A DNA stretch of 64,000 bases from assembly GCA_947396885.1 (NCBI GenBank), contig OX377202.1:84548408-84612407 (forward strand), read 5' to 3'. This DNA comes from Heligmosomoides polygyrus polygyrus (Eukaryota; Nematoda; Chromadorea; Rhabditida; Heligmosomidae). Positions 1 to 10,640 of the stretch are shown in pieces. Within the stretch, counting starts at the first letter, position 1; each line of letters starts with the position of its first letter. The translations under genes and the position numbers were made by a program. The notes under the pieces are model-generated. The model saw only the letters and a program-made list of their open reading frames with translations, did not search any database and was not told where the DNA came from.

Positions 1-724
1 CTTGTAAAACTGTGCACATGTTTGTATAGATCTCGAAGAGAGGAATCAAACAGTCCCAGCAGTTTCTCAAAGAAACCTAGAATTAAAGGATTTATGAGCA
101 TGCAACGGTTTTCGACGGTTTGCGAGCGACAACAAGTCTGCGACCGCTTATTGTAATGGAGCGCAACTTCTCAATTCTGGGCATTTTCATGGCTCCATAT
201 CAAATATGTATACGAAACGATAGAGCTCGAGTTTCTGAGGTCAAATATGCCCTTAGTTTTTCATATGGGTAAGGTTAGGCAAGTTTTATCAAAAAGACAC
301 AAAAACCGCAAAATTGCGGTTTTTGCAGCGTCTATTCAAGAGACGCGTCCGGTACCGCATAAATCTACACGTAGTTGATCCGCTAATATAGTGATACCAC
401 GCTGCAAATAAATCTAACATTTTTGAATGCTATGAAGTATTCAGAGAGTCATCGATTCTTTATCGTGCGAGGATATTAAAATGCTTTTAGAGATTATGAT
501 ACGAACATGCATCGACTATCATTCTTCGACCTCGATTACCCCAGGGCTGACGTTTCGGAACGCTTAAATGATATCCACAAAAAATCGATAATTTCATCAA
601 TATCGATTGATGGCGGTCGACACCTCAAAAACGAACTTCAGAGTCGTGTTCAGCGATATCGATTACCTCCAAGGCTGAAAATTCGGACTGCTGTCGACCG
701 TCATCAATCGTTGAGCATTACCAG
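1..724. other. Unassigned DNA
   Basis: No coding region or full repeat was recognised. Positions 585-665 hold two short ATCGAT-type palindromic motifs of the kind that recur across the window. The open frame at 507-833 runs into a CA-rich repeat and is probably not coding. Confidence 0.4.
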
Positions 725-806
725 ACCCCCCACCCACACACACCCACAAACCACACACACCTCACACACCACACGCACGCCACACACATACACACATACA
801 TCCTGC
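725..806. repeat. CA-rich simple repeat
   Basis: This is an imperfect (CA)n / CCCACA tract. It accounts for the Thr/His-rich end of the overlapping open frame. Confidence 0.85.
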
Positions 807-2374
807 GTTTTTGCATTTCAACTGACTGGTTAAGATTTGGGGGGTTCTGACGTCTACACCATTTTCAGACGTTTTCTTCGCATTTTCTAGCCATACGCTG
901 TGGAGGGTACTTTTCTTGCGACTTGTTTATTACTGACCGGTTTTCTAGGCACAAGACAATGAGAAAGCTATGCAGCATAATGATGTATAAACGCTCAACA
1001 CCTTCGAAATCCTTTAGTATGCTGGCCATCCGTCTGGCCGGCTTGATTTCTTCCCTCGGAGATTCCTTGTCTAAAGGTGGGCCACACTTCAGCAGGTGAG
1101 CAGGTGGATCACCAGTCGAGCATCGGGCACCATTGTTGGTGTTAAGTTTTAGAAAACCTTCAGCAGACCTCTGATTTCCAAGTGACAGGCAAAGATGAGG
1201 GAAAGAGTGTATCAATGCCTGTTAGGTTTATTTGCGGGATCCACAGACCACGTTTCTCACTTGGTCCATCTCCGACGTCACATCTTGGTCTCTTTTGAGA
1301 ATCCGAGCAGGACGGCTTTTCGCTAGGTCACTGGTCCATGTATGGAAACAAACTGTGAGAGCCTATAGCCTTTATACGCTGCCCGTATTGTGCCCAGTGC
1401 CGCTTCATGCACTTTGTACCTGTGTGTCACTGATGTTGAACATTTATACATCATCATGTTGAATACCACACCATTCAGCTTCAGAAAATTAGCCATAAAA
1501 ACGTCTGAAAATGGTGTCGACGTCAGAATCCCCAAATCTCATCCAGTCAGTTGAAATGCAAAAATGCTACAGTGCATAACAACCAAATCCCCGACCTCCC
1601 TCGCATGAAGCAACCCTACTTTCACTGCGCTCCGAGCCGCTTGCCGTCAGAGGCATCGCGGGGCGTACAAGACCCCGAAACTCGTGATGTGCCGTATTCC
1701 ATTGTGACCTCAAGGACCCCCTACTCCTTCGGTTTAACGACATGGCAAAAAATAAACACACTTTTATACTAATTGAGGGGTGGGAATTGTCCCTGTATGA
1801 GTCGCTCACCCCGTTCAGACATACGCTTCACACCCTTCCCTTGTGAGAGTTACCTTAGAGTCACGAAGAATCTTACTGCCATGTTGAATCTGAGTCACTT
1901 TAAAAGAGTGGTGTCAAATATGTTGCATACTCATAGAATCTCTTATGGTTAGTTTTTATTTGATAGGAACCGGTCATTTCCTCTTACTCGGTTTGTGTGC
2001 TGTTGTAATCGTTAGATGTTCGGCGTGATGTGTTCTATCGCGTTTATCATTTCATAACCGTTTTGTTGTTTTCTTTCGCACGCTTGCCTTATGCGAACGT
2101 AATAAACTAGCACACACAACTCTTTTACATATAGTAGGATTGATTATATTTATTACACCTTTTTATCGCAATGGCAAAAATAAGTGTCTACGTGCTTCTT
2201 TTGCGAGGAATCCAGCGTTCTTGTTTGGATTCCCTTCAACTAGAGCGGTCCAATTGCTTATGTCCTCTTTTGTTCTTGTGCCTCTGTATCTTGCCATGTC
2301 ATCAAACCATCTACGTTCTCGTTTTTGTTAAATGAAGGTTTCCTGGACGAATTTTTGATTTTATGAGAGCTCCG
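807..2374. other. Unassigned DNA
   Basis: Only short open frames on both strands, with no recognisable domain or flanking splice signals. I see no repeat with a second copy in the window. Confidence 0.4.
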
Positions 2375-2452
2375 TTGCACTCCCTCATGTTAGAGGAGCA
2401 CTAACCACCTCAATGGGTGGGCAGTAGACAATAGGGTCATTAGTGGAAAGAG
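2375..2452 (+). repeat. Dispersed repeat L, copy 1
   Basis: About 80 bp resembles 6499-6580 in the same orientation. Shared blocks include CTCAYGTTAGAG, CACCTCA and CAGNAGANAATAGG followed by TTANTRG. The family is not recognised. Confidence 0.5.
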
Positions 2453-2792
2453 TGTAAAATTTCCAGATTCATTTAATTATTTATTTGGAGGTGCAAGACA
2501 TTTAGTGCACACAAGAAACAACAAAATAAGCCGAGAAAAACAACTACAAAGGAAGACTCAACATGGCCTGGACAACAACATAGCTTGTTATAAGCAAAAC
2601 GAGATAAGTCGTTAAAAAGGAAGACAATTATCATTGCATAATACCTTCTAAAAATGGACAAACCAACTCTGTCAGGAAACCCTAGAGGATACTCCAGCAG
2701 TAACCAGTTTCAGATGCGAACTGAAGCTGGTAAGAAATGAAACAGCGTCTGAATATGTGATAAACCGTTATACTCCTCATCCTGTCTCCTTA
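2453..2792. other. Unassigned DNA
   Basis: Nothing recognisable was seen. The minus-strand frame at 2473-2661 encodes a hydrophobic peptide without recognisable features. Confidence 0.4.
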
Positions 2793-2928
2793 GGCGGTAT
2801 TTAAAATTCAGGTGGCGACGCGGCGTTATGAAGTCCACCACTATCGATTGGGAGGCGCCAATCAGACAATCGATATTGATAGCCTTCACAATATCGCGAT
2901 GCTTCGTGACGCAAGTATAAATCCCGCC
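2793..2928. mobile_element. Small Harbinger-like MITE (diverged)
   Basis: The left end GGCGGTATTTAAAATTC and the reverse complement of the right end, GGCGGGATTTATACTTG, form terminal inverted repeats. TTA stands immediately left, but the right flank reads TAT, so the target duplication is not clean. The ends resemble the elements at 6655-7084 and 31884-32002. The interior carries ATCGAT motifs. Confidence 0.45.
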
Positions 2929-3140
2929 TATGCGTCAATTTCCGCCTTATTTGTACTCAAACGCCTTTTGACGAGACTGGGATTTCATATTGTTCGTTCA
3001 CTCGCAGCTGTAGGATAGGACATTCAGCTAAGCCAAACAGCAATGAAAAACAAACGCTTTAGGAAATGGCCATTTCATGCAAGCTTGGACTGCTGCACAC
3101 GGTAGTTAGTAACTTATTCTGACTCTATGACCTCACGTAT
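2929..3140. other. Unassigned DNA
   Basis: A short stretch with nothing recognisable. Confidence 0.3.
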
Positions 3141-3292
3141 TTAGAAGAAAAAGCCTTCATCAAGCAGTGGGCATAGGTAGAGATACCGTAAGGGAATCGT
3201 GCCCACTGCCCGCAGTGGGTAGCTGGTACGATTGGTATTCATGAAGGGAATCGAAAGTAAGATAGAACTACATACGCCTCTCGCGAGAGCAG
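3141..3292 (-). repeat. Dispersed repeat B, 3' half
   Basis: The reverse complement aligns by eye with about 50995-51150, sharing TAGTTCTA, CCCTT..TTCATGAA, CCCACTGC and CTACCTAT blocks. The other half of the same repeat appears in the same orientation at 6136-6262. The LINE and MITE between them therefore appear to split one older copy. Confidence 0.55.
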
Positions 3293-3295
3293 CTG

Positions 3296-3413
3296 GGGCC
3301 AGATTCATCAACCGGCCGGTAGCGGTGAAAAGCACCGCTAAACCTGATGCTATCAGGGGTTTGGCGGCACTTTCCACCTTTGCCGACCGCTAAACGGTTG
3401 ATGAATCTGGCCC
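3296..3413. mobile_element. Palindromic MITE, GGGCC family (118 bp)
   Basis: The ends GGGCCAGATTCATCAACCG and CGGTTGATGAATCTGGCCC are exact inverted repeats of 19 nt. CTG lies directly outside both ends (3293-3295 and 3414-3416), which suggests a 3-bp target duplication. Relatives are at 48331-48651 and 41835-42231. No transposase is encoded. The superfamily is uncertain: Harbinger-like ends are possible, but CTG is not the usual TWA target. Confidence 0.75.
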
Positions 3414-3493
3414 CTGATCTCACAGGAGCACCACTTTGTCAATGGCGCTCTGAATCCTCGCGGGCATGTGGATATACTTTACTTTACTTTAAC

Positions 3494-5886
3494 TTTATGA
3501 GTGCGGACTACGACGCTATTCGAAAACACTTGGCCGAAATAGATTGGTACAGTTCCCTAAACACGGCAAACTCAGTAGATGAAAAATACGAATTATTTCT
3601 TGCTATACTACAACATTCCATCCAATTGTTTGTCCCAGTCCAGAAAGTCCCAGCCTGCGGTAAATTTCCACCGAAATATCTCCTAGATTTATTCAATCTC
3701 CGACATTTAGCCTGGAATAAAGCAGCAAATGACCATTCCTCTAATAGCTGGGATGAATATAAGCGTATAAATCTCAAATTTTCTAAGAAACTTGCAAGAT
3801 ACAATCGCTGTCAAGAAAAGAAAATTGTTGAAGCAAAAGACAAATTAGCCTTTTACAAATTCATGAGATCGAGACTTCAAGAGAAGAAAAGAATTGGAGT
3901 TTTAGTCGCAGAAGATAGAACCATTGTCAGAAAAGACCTAGATAAAGCCCGACTATTAGCGGACACTTTCGGAAAAGCTTTCACTGATAATGGATAAAAA
4001 AAGGACAAAGGACGGCGTTACTCAATCCCTTCTGGGATGCGCCAGCGCACTCTACTTCTACGAGATGTCGTGGAGGCGACATGAATGCGTATTTGGCCAT
4101 ACAATGACTTGCGGTGGCCAGCCGATGAACAAGTCGGCGCTTATTCTCCCCAGACAAGTCTGGTACCAATTCACCGACCCCGAAGGGATGGAAGGTTTGG
4201 TTGGCCTGGGCGGGAAATCCGAACCAGGAACCTGGTATCGGGTGCACGCGGCAGTCGCGCCTCCTCCGACTGCGCTACACGCGCCCTTACTGATAACGAC
4301 CTCGACAATATATCATCTCCAATCAATGCATTCCCCATCATGGAGGATTCTGTTTGGTTTCATGCAGATGAACTATATGAAGAGCTCTCAAGGTGGCCTA
4401 CGTCTTACTCTCAAACGCCCGATGAAATATCGTTTTTCTTTGTAAAACAAGTAAGTGCAAGTATTGTCAAGCCTCTTGAATTCATTTACAATTTAAGTTT
4501 TATGACAGCTGAAGTACCACATAGATGGAAGAGCGCTATAGTCACACCAATACAAAAAAAACCCCATTTACTACACCGCAAAATTATCGGCCGGTTAGTG
4601 TCACATCTATGTTCGCTCGCCTTTTCGAAAAAATTCTTAAAAAGAGAATTGTTGCACACTTGGATCAACACAACATAATCTCTTCAAACCAACATGGTTT
4701 TCAGAAAAAAAGATCCACTGAGACAGCTGTGCTACAGGCCTTGAATGATTGGACCAATGACATAGATAACATAGGATGGCTTGATGTGATTTATTTTGAT
4801 TTTGCAAAAGCCTTCGATAGGGTATGTCATAAGAGACTAAAAGCTAAACTAACCATGGTGGGCATATATCCTTGAATAATTTCTTGGATAGTTGAGTTTT
4901 TAAATCGCAGAACTTTTACTGTACGCGTCAATTCCAATTATTCAGCACCTCAACCGACTCTTAGTGGCGTTCCACAAGGTTGCGTTCTATCCCCTATTCT
5001 ATTCAATATCTATACCCACGAACTACCGTCACTAATAACGAGCTCAGGAATGAAATGCATAGCTTTTGCTGATGATTTGAAAATTTACCATAGCTCACCA
5101 ATCCATGATCAAAACCTTCTGCAGCGAGCCATAGATGCTGTTGATCGCTAGTCCCACGAGTGGCGGCTCCCTTTGTCAAAAGAAAAAACTAAGGTGCTCC
5201 ATTTAGGAAGGACAAATCCCCGCTACACATACAAGTTAGGTGAAAATGTGATTACCAGCACTGATCAAACGACAGATCTTGGATTTCTCCTCGACGCAAA
5301 TTTGACTTTGGACGCGCATTGTGAACAAATTGCAAACAAAGCAGTGACTGTAGTACACAATCTCTTTAGAAGTCTTTCCACAAAAAACCCCTCTGTCCTC
5401 GTCAAAGCCTATAAGACTTACGTTAGGCCGATACTTGAGTATGGAACAACATTTTTTTACCCAGTTAAGAAGAAGAATATACGTAGACTTGAAAGAGTCC
5501 AAAATAGCTTCACTAGAAAACTGTTTGTCAGGAAATGTGGCTTTGATTACCATGCTATTCCCAGCAGTGAAGTAAGAAACGAACAACTCGGACTACAGAC
5601 ACTCTCATCCAGACGAAGAATATATGACCTCGTAATGGTTCACAAAATTCTCCATGGCTTCTGTGGACTTGACAAGCGTGATTTCTTCATAGTGAGACCA
5701 TCTAGAACCCGAGATGGAGGAGAGAAACTTTCACTAAGTACTGCAAAATCTTCTATTCGACATAATTTTTTCGTTAATAGAGCAGGTTCGGATTATATAA
5801 AACTTTCCAAAAACTCAGTTATTCCGTACAAGCTGAAGCCATTTATTACGAATGCAAGTCGATTCATGAATAATTCTAGGACATAA
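3494..5886 (+). pseudogene. LINE reverse transcriptase (ORF2-like), disrupted
   Basis: It encoded the reverse transcriptase that copies LINE RNA at the target site. Order along the sequence: a pre-RT region (3494-3990); fingers/palm with IYFDFAKAFDRV near 4790-4825; GVPQGCVLSPILFNIY near 4965-5012; catalytic IAFADDLKIY near 5060-5092; then thumb and C-terminal region with YVRPILEYGT and LGLQTLSSRRRIYDLVMVHKILHG (read in two parts, 5430-5660). FADD is intact. Breaks are the SINE insertion after FTDN, a frameshift in an A-run near 4553, a TGA near 4873 and a TAG near 5149. The frame resumes after the SINE with TDNDLDN, which confirms the insertion site. The family is CR1/jockey-like by motif, with no database check. 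The copy cannot be functional. Confidence 0.85.
3991..4288 (-). mobile_element. tRNA-derived SINE inserted in LINE
   Basis: On the minus strand it starts with a tRNA-like head: A-box-like TGTAGCGCAGTCGGAGGAGG and B-box-like GGTTCGGATTTCC. A conserved body of about 170 bp and a TTTATCC-type tail follow. It is flanked by the 8-bp direct repeat ACTGATAA at 3983-3990 and 4289-4296. This duplication splits the LINE reading frame, so the SINE is the younger element. Confidence 0.9.
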
Positions 5887-6075
5887 TGAGATCTTGTGGC
5901 AAAGCCCCCTTGATCTGTTCTCCCTTCCATTCTTCTTTCTCTGGGCATTTGTTGTCGTATGTACTTTCTAATCATTCTATAACACTTTGATCTGGATCGT
6001 TAGCCAATTTGATGTGGATGTCGTTCTATACCGTTACTAATTACATTGTTCTTCACATGGATTTGACCCATGTAA

Positions 6076-6077
6076 TA

Positions 6078-6135
<58 letters not shown>
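6076..6135 (+). repeat. (TAA)n tail of the LINE
   Basis: Uninterrupted ATA/TAA triplets follow the 3' untranslated region of the LINE and end exactly where repeat B resumes. This fits a 3' tail made during target-primed reverse transcription. Confidence 0.8.
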
Positions 6136-6136
<1 letters not shown>

Positions 6137-6277
6137 CCACGACGATTGTCGAGTATTCTCTACCAAATGATATATCCACGATGTGGAGAGTAAGTTATCA
6201 TGAATGCCTCATCGTAGAAAGTCTACCCCATTATATCCCGCATGCTCGTGGGTATAAGCGTTGATGAACCCGGTTCC
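6136..6277 (-). repeat. Dispersed repeat B, 5' part
   Basis: The reverse complement matches 50875-50960, with CATGATAA, CTCCACATCGTGG and ATACTC blocks and CGTCGTGGGT at the end. Positions 6258-6276 also resemble a diverged end of the GGGCC MITE family. Confidence 0.55.
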
Positions 6278-6498
6278 AGGCTACAGATCTGGATATTATT
6301 GTCCCTTACTCCTTATCCTCATTATTAGCACTATAGCTGGTTTCCACCTATTCCGCTTCAACTCTATTCCGGGAAGAGAAATAATGAATCAGAGTCAAAT
6401 CAGCGTTCGTAGGATGCGCCTCACATTCCTCGTCCAGTGGATGCAACGTTTTCAACGCCAAGGTATTTTTGGAACGACCTCTGAATAGAGTGGAGCTT
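6278..6498. other. Unassigned DNA
   Basis: Nothing recognisable; the open frame at 6261-6488 has no domain features. Confidence 0.3.
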
Positions 6499-6580
6499 CC
6501 TCCCGCTCTCTCACGTTAGAGCACTAGTCACCTCATGTTTGTGAGGAGAGACAGCAGATAATAGGTTTATTAATAGAAAA
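6499..6580 (+). repeat. Dispersed repeat L, copy 2
   Basis: Resembles 2375-2452 in the same orientation. No further copy was seen. Confidence 0.5.
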
Positions 6581-6654
6581 TACAACTCCAGAGACCAACG
6601 ATAGCTAAAAGGAGGTTGGCATGCGACCAGATTCGAGATTGGTTGCGGTCTTAG

Positions 6655-7084
6655 GCTCCGTCTATACTTCCATCACCGCTCAACGCTATGCCATGTAAGG
6701 AGGCCAAGTTGAATGATCGCGTCTCTCAGCGTCGACGCCACCTGGCCATAGTGAATCGCATGAGCCCCGACCAACCGTGCCGCTCAGCGTCGGATCGCGC
6801 TGTTCTCGAAAGCGGCGCGATACGCCTGATCGCGGTGGATTGGGGCACGGTATTGCTGCCCCAGTCGCCCTTTGCAGTGGACCCGGAAATGTGTGCACAA
6901 TTCCATGTGTGGAAGTACGCAATAGTTCGTAATCGCCTGACCGGCGTCATCAACCGCTCGGAGGAAGAATAATGAATCACTGCCAGAAGATGCCACATCA
7001 TCGTCGTCCGGGACAACGCGATGCGATGGGACGCCTCGCTCCGTACTCGAATCGCGCAGCTATCGACGGAAGTATAAACGGGCC
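6655..7084. mobile_element. Harbinger-like nonautonomous element (430 bp)
   Basis: The left end GGCTCCGTCTATACTTCC and the reverse complement of the right end, GGCCCGTTTATACTTCCG, are terminal inverted repeats. TTA lies directly outside both ends (6652-6654 and 7085-7087), the TWA target typical of PIF/Harbinger transposons. The interior is GC-rich and open in several frames on both strands (up to 157 aa on the minus strand, 6726-7199). That frame runs across the element boundary and shows no transposase motif, so I treat it as chance. The ends match the shorter element at 31884-32002. Confidence 0.7.
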
Positions 7085-7228
7085 TTATACGCCAATTCCG
7101 GCCATGTTCAGAATCAAATACGAATGGGTGGGAAAAGCTGTGCACCTCGCCACCGGTCTTTTGTATTAGCCGCAAATGTGATCTTTTGCCCACAAACATT
7201 CCAAAGTCTTCAACGGCACTCCACTTCA

Positions 7229-7460
7229 GGGGTCGTATGCTATTCTCTACTCAGTCGTCCCCGGCCGGGTATGAGGCGGCCTCCGCCCACCTCCCCGGTA
7301 TGCACATCTCTCCCCGAGCGCTCTCGGAGACGGGTGACGTTACCGATAGCCGGGTACTGCGTCCCCCTAAAAATCTGCTCGGGACGAGCCGGAGACGCAT
7401 CAAAAATGAGACGTTGGAGCGCGGAATTGGCAGCGGAGCGCGGTAGTTACAATCAGCTGC
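7229..7460 (+). repeat. GC-rich sequence with inverted partner at 10.4-10.6 kb
   Basis: It begins GGGGTCGTATGCTATTCTC, and 10622-10640 is its near-exact reverse complement (GGGGCCGTATGCTATTCTC). Similarity continues more loosely through a CCCGG-rich stretch. This could be one pair of terminal inverted repeats 3.4 kb apart or two opposed copies of a smaller repeat. Confidence 0.45.
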
Positions 7461-7880
7461 TGCGACGCGTCTCATCAGTTGCGAATATTTACCACGACAG
7501 TCGCTTCCCTACATTGAGCTGAATACTATTCGATGAGGAGAGCACTTTTCAATGCACCCGGGACAGTGTGAAATATCTAATTGGGCACAATACAGGTGTT
7601 TGTAGCCAACACTCAAAGAATGATTAATAGAACATAAAAAAGTTTTTAGTGCACTGTATCGGGTAGACTAATATTTTTTCAGTGAGGAGTAAGCAAGCCA
7701 CTAAAATAAATATAAGCAAAACTCCTATTTCATGTGAACTAGTCTCAGTCTCTTAATAATTAGAAAAAGATAGGCTGGTAGTAAAATGGAGATTTTTCCT
7801 ACCCATAGCTTTTTTGTTCATGCAAAACTGTGCTTAAATTTTAAACAAATTGATATTTTGTTCGTTTCAGCTGAATGATT
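7461..7880. other. Unassigned AT-rich DNA
   Basis: Nothing recognised. Confidence 0.3.
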
Positions 7881-7884
7881 ATTG

Positions 7885-8071
7885 TATTTGTAAAAAAATT
7901 ATGGCCTCTGTCAAATGCCAAATTCGCGCTCAAAAAGGCTCAAAATCCTTTTCAGCTTGTGTTCCTAAAGCTTGGAATGAACTTCCTGTGCCATTTCTCA
8001 ATTGTTTGCGAAAGACATTCAACTACAAATCAGAACACTTTCCTAAACAGAAAGGACATTTGAGAAATTAA
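7885..8071 (+). pseudogene. LINE C-terminal coding fragment
   Basis: The frame reads through QKGSKSFSACVPKAWNELPV and then a Leu/Phe/Lys stretch to a stop at 8071. This resembles the C-terminal end common to CR1/jockey-type ORF2 proteins (serine-rich, then PKxWNxLP, then a short helix). Nothing upstream in the window continues the frame, so it is a 3' fragment of a different LINE from the one at 3494. Confidence 0.55.
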
Positions 8072-8284
8072 CTACAAATTTGATAATATAATGCCTTCTC
8101 AATGGATGGAATACTAACTCGCTTCGAGAAAAAAAGAGCACTTTCCACTTTACGCGATTCATGGAAAAACTCGATTTAGCAAATCTCTAAAGAGCACATT
8201 TTTGCTGTATTCCTTTGTGCTCAACTGGTCTTCTATCACTTTTGGCTCATTATATGATCTTGTTCTGTTCTACACAGTGTGCAT

Positions 8285-8446
8285 CAGGAATGGGCGGAAA
8301 TTTTAAAAATTTTCCCAGAGAACAAATAATCGCTTTCATTAGAAAACAGAAATTAGAAAACAAAAAAGCCAAAAACGCCAGAAAACAGAAAATCAGAATA
8401 CAGAAAATTTCAAAATTATCAGGCGACCTAATTATTCTGCCCAGAG
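8285..8446. mobile_element. Small hAT-like MITE candidate, copy 1
   Basis: The left end CAGGAATGGGCGGAAATTTT and an inverted right end (ATTCTGCCCAGAG) bound an A-rich interior with repeated GAAAACAGAAA. A related right end, AAATTCTGCCCATCCCTGG, closes the similar tract near 10378. No clear 8-bp duplication was found. Confidence 0.4.
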
Positions 8447-8959
8447 ATCCATCTTTCAGTAGCAAATGCATTTGTATGACTAGAAATGTGGCCGAGGACA
8501 AGCGTCTTAACTTGTAGGCGATCATAAAATTTTCTAGTACGCTCAAAATTCAATGCAACCAGCAAATTGTAAACCTTGACTCAAAGATCCTAGGATTCTC
8601 GTTATTTGAACTATGCAACATTACTCATCCATTTCACGGCTAAGGTCCTAACGATTACATCAATAATCGCAATACTGCCAGTGCTCCTGTGAAAAAATAA
8701 ATGCATTGGTTTTTCAAAGGTTGGGGTTAAAAAGGAGAGGTACAAAGAAGAGTGGACTATAAATGATGGATTTTATCAGTCACATTCGTATTAAAATACA
8801 GCGGTTTAAGGCTCACTGATACACTCCAAAATTTAGACGTAATCATAAAACAGACTGTTCGCTGGACTAATGCTCCCAATCCTTAAAAAAAACTTGTATA
8901 TCAGTGTGACCACGGGGGCAGTCAGCAGGACAGTTTGCAAGTGAAAGTGTCATAAGGAT
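8447..8959. other. Unassigned DNA
   Basis: No recognisable gene or repeat. Confidence 0.3.
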
Positions 8960-9705
8960 GCGTAGACACTACAAAAGGCATTCGGCAAGGGGATGCCATA
9001 TTCCTGAAGCTGAACTTGGACGTCGGACTGCAGCTGAATCTTTCGAAGACGATGTTCATGAGGCTCGGACAAGTTTCTGATGCCCAATTCCGTCTCGACG
9101 AAACGAACCCCAAATGCTCCAGCTACGTGTATCTGGGTCGCGAAGTCAATACATATGGCCAACGACCTAGCGCCGGAGCTGAGCAGAAAGGCGGCTTGGG
9201 GAGCTTTCAAGAGCGTCGAAGAAGTCGCGAAGAAGACGAAGAACGTCCGACTCCGTGCCCACCTATTCGACTTACCGCTCTTCCTGCCCTAACATAAGCA
9301 GGACGAACACGCGATCAGCGTCGCGCAGCGTGGAATCGAGAGGACGATGCTCGGAGTGATACGACTCACGCAAGTGAGAGAAGGCCTCCGGAGTTCCGAG
9401 CTTCGCCGACGTTCAAAGATCAGAGACGCTGTCGCATGGGCCAATTCGTTGAAAATTAGGTGGGCCGGCCACGTAATGCGCTTCGCAGACAACCGCTGGA
9501 CGAGAGCCGTCACCGACTGGATTCCGCGGGATGTCAAGAGAACACCAGGACGCCCACCAACGCGTTGGTCGGACACTTCGTGAAAGCCTTGAACGACCGA
9601 AATGACGCTCTTCGTATCCCTCGAGCGAGGAGGATCAATTGGAGCACTCTGGCACGCGACAGGGACGAATGGAGACGCTGCTGGCGCCCGCTCAAGTAAT
9701 TCGCT
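8960..9705 (+). pseudogene. RTE-type retrotransposon reverse transcriptase, 3' fragment
   Basis: Frameshifted pieces read LNLSKTMFMRLGQVSDAQF, then YVYLGREVNTYGQ and AAWGAFKSVEEVAKKTKNVR. Further pieces read AVAWANSLKIRWAGHVMRF, TPGRPPTRWSD, and finally ARRINWSTLARDRDEWRRCW before the stop at about 9699. This order (palm end, YLG block, thumb, GHVMR, GRPPTRW tail) is the C-terminal third of RTE-clade reverse transcriptases. At least three frame changes are needed. The subfamily differs from the RTE at 25.9-28.7 kb, whose tail reads RGRPKQRWSDTLH. Confidence 0.8.
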
Positions 9706-10240
9706 AATTTACGCAACGACAAATGATACTAGAGATACATAAAAAATGTGTGCCTCACTACCGTGCATCAGTGAAATTAAAGGTAACCATAACATTTCTG
9801 TTTCCTATTATTTTTTATAACCAAGAGCCAAGCAGAGTTAGAAAAGAAAACTCCGTTTTCAATTTATACCAGAGGTGCAGAACAATCCTACCCACAGTTG
9901 CTATAGGACAAGCGGTTAGTGAATGGATTAATGAACTAATTTCCCCTCAGAACACTAGTTTTGTAGCCTTAATGTAAAGTTGCAAGTAATCGTAGATGGC
10001 GCAAACTACTGTTGAAATTCAAAAGAATAGGAAGTCAAATTATGAAGGACGAGAAACGTACTATGAAGGGATTACATGCTACCTGCACCTATACAGCAAA
10101 CCAAACAAACAAAGTGGCGTGGTTCGTGAGTGTATGGCGCAATTTCTACACGAGTACATCCAAAAACGCCAAATGCTTGCAATTTAAAATTTTCTAGAGA
10201 CATATTTTGGAACGAAACTCATAATTCTGCGATACTTTTT
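9706..10240. other. Unassigned DNA
   Basis: Nothing recognised. Confidence 0.3.
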
Positions 10241-10243
10241 GGA

Positions 10244-10378
10244 TGCTTTTTGTTGGATATAATTTTGTTCGAAGCACTATTTTTTGCTTTCTGGCCAATT
10301 TTTGGCCATTTTCCCAAACGGAAGAAATTTGCCCAAAATGGCCAGAAAACAGAAAACAGAAATTCTGCCCATCCCTGG
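10244..10378. mobile_element. Small hAT-like MITE candidate, copy 2 (left end unclear)
   Basis: It shares the GGCCAGAAAACAGAAAACAG-type interior and the inverted end AAATTCTGCCCATCCCTGG with 8285-8446. The opposite end could not be placed. Confidence 0.35.
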
Positions 10379-10439
10379 TGTGTACCCCTCAGTGAAAACA
10401 CATCTCTCTAAACACTGCGTGGTAAATACTGTGGTGCAG

Positions 10440-10640
10440 AATCACTCAATTCCTTCACAAGATATGGGTAGCTCACAGCTGTGATAGTGGTACTCCAGTC
10501 GGGATCTTCTGCTCCCCGGAGATGCGCATAAAGGCCCCCACACACTTCTGCGGCAACGTCGCTTGCCGCTATGCTGATGGTACCCGGCTTTTTCGCGCCG
10601 GGTACCGTTCCCGAGTCGGGTGAGAATAGCATACGGCCCC
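10440..10640 (-). repeat. GC-rich inverted partner of 7229-7460
   Basis: It ends GAGAATAGCATACGGCCCC. It contains the perfect hairpin GGTACCCGGC ... GCCGGGTACC around 10579-10606. Confidence 0.45.

Larger units (their letters stand above)
3494..6135 (+). mobile_element. CR1/jockey-like non-LTR retrotransposon, 5'-truncated
   Basis: A non-LTR element with degraded reverse-transcriptase coding sequence (3494-5886), a 3' untranslated region and a (TAA)n tail at 6076-6135. No endonuclease domain is seen, so it is truncated at the 5' end. A tRNA-derived SINE is inserted at 3991-4288. A related minus-strand fragment lies at 24815-25610, so the family has at least two copies in the window. The element appears to sit inside an older copy of repeat B, seen at 3141-3292 and 6136-6262. 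Confidence 0.85.

Noticed and set aside
507..833. 108-codon frame near the window start
   Set aside because: Its second half is the translation of a CA-rich microsatellite.
6726..7199. 157-codon minus-strand open frame
   Set aside because: It crosses the boundary of the TTA-flanked element, other frames in the same GC-rich stretch are also open, and no motif is recognisable.
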